A stretch of DNA of 64,000 bases from Paenibacillus stellifer (GTDB taxonomy: Bacteria; Bacillota; Bacilli; Paenibacillales; Paenibacillaceae): the NCBI RefSeq assembly GCF_000758685.1, contig NZ_CP009286.1, forward strand, positions 3,750,501-3,814,500, written 5' to 3'. Below are positions 63,636 through 64,000 of the stretch, one piece after another. The notes beneath the pieces are model-generated. The model was not told where the DNA came from. It saw nothing but the letters and a program-made list of their open reading frames with translations, and ran no database searches. Both the position numbers and the translations under genes were made by a program. Within the stretch, counting starts at the first letter, position 1, and every line of letters begins with the position of its first letter.

Positions 63636-64000
63636 TTAATGTTCCTCTTCGGAGTGCGCAGCAGTCTTCAGCTCAGAGGCGGCCTCTTCACATTCGCGGC
63701 AGTAACCGAACACTTCGAATTTATGTTTGACCACCCGGAACTGCTCAGGCGTATCCGTCATATTCATTGGACAGAATGAAATGGGGTACGTCTTCTGGCA
63801 CTGCAGGCAGATCATATGATGATGGTGATGGTCCTGGCTGCAGCTGGATTTAAATTTGATGCCGTCTTCAAAGACAATCTGTTCCAGCACGCCGAGCTCT
63901 TCCATGACCCGCAAATTCCGGTAGACGGTATCAAAGCTGAGCCCGCTGTACTTGCATTCCATATGCTTATAGACATCCTTAGCGGACAAATATCCCGATG
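63636..64000 (-). CDS. zur: Zinc uptake regulator Zur (Fur family), 3' part
   Basis: About 121 C-terminal residues are visible; the 5' end is beyond the window. [18 protein letters not shown] is the end of the winged helix, followed by the His-rich metal region [12 protein letters not shown] with CPMN and CREC cysteines of the structural zinc site. The arrangement resembles B. subtilis Zur more than Fur or PerR. It sits 3 kb from Zur-like boxes upstream of znuA, supporting this identity. Confidence 0.88.
   Translation of the reverse strand, partial: SGYLSAKDVYKHMECKYSGLSFDTVYRNLRVMEELGVLEQIVFEDGIKFKSSCSQDHHHHHMICLQCQKTYPISFCPMNMTDTPEQFRVVKHKFEVFGYCRECEEAASELKTAAHSEEEH

Overview
The window looks like chromosomal DNA of an endospore-forming, low-GC-lineage Gram-positive of the Paenibacillus type. 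The evidence is gene content and order: spo0A-spoIVB-recN-argR-tlyA-dxs-ispA-xseB-xseA-folD-nusB-DUF2273-amaP-asp23-accC-accB-spoIIIAH..AA-yqhV, then efp-yqhT-yqhR. This closely follows the Bacillus subtilis spo0A-to-yqhR block. Base composition is moderate to high GC in coding regions, Shine-Dalgarno sites are strong (AAGGAGG) and GTG/TTG starts are frequent. No rRNA, tRNA or CRISPR array was seen. Nothing resembling an intact insertion sequence or prophage was seen.

Layout. (1) 1-542: the 5' part of a branched-chain keto-acid dehydrogenase E3 gene (lpdV), running off the left edge. (2) About 0.6-22.9 kb: an accessory block lying between lpdV and spo0A, which are closer neighbours in Bacillus. 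It holds an acyltransferase, a heterodimeric multidrug ABC exporter with a hairpin-rich leader, thymidine kinase, a DinB-family protein, the sporulation checkpoint peptide Sda, two flavin reductases, glnK and amt with a GlnR/TnrA box, a giant Sel1-repeat protein, a LysR regulator, a LacI-controlled maltodextrin-type operon (lacI, GH13, binding protein, two permeases) and an Rpn-nuclease remnant. (3) 23.0-45.8 kb: the conserved sporulation/isoprenoid/fatty-acid backbone, almost all on the minus strand. (4) 46-49.4 kb: an insertion between yqhV and efp with a YitT-family gene, lysC, a truncated ECF-transporter ATPase and an orphan secreted protein. (5) 49.8-56.4 kb: efp, yqhT, yqhR, yqhQ, a yqhP-like gene, a patatin and a GH10-like secreted protein. 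(6) 56.5-64 kb: a metal-homeostasis neighbourhood with mntR, ccdA, znuB-znuC-znuA under Zur-like boxes, metG with a T-box leader, yidD and zur (running off the right edge).

How parts fit together. Sporulation control is dense: Spo0A has its own sigma-H-like promoter with two 0A boxes. Sda, an inhibitor of the kinases that feed Spo0A, is encoded about 15 kb away. SpoIVB, the SpoIIIA channel complex and YqhV act later in the mother cell/forespore dialogue, and a sigma-E-like promoter precedes spoIIIAA. The argR-recN transcript begins at a good sigma-A promoter with a LexA-like box in its spacer. Dxs and IspA feed isoprenoids, AccB/AccC feed fatty acids, and FolD feeds one-carbon metabolism. The most unusual items are the roughly 1080-residue Sel1/DUF4274-like protein, a 57-bp structured intergenic element present twice with compensatory changes, the attenuator-like leader of the ABC exporter, and the degraded ECF module.
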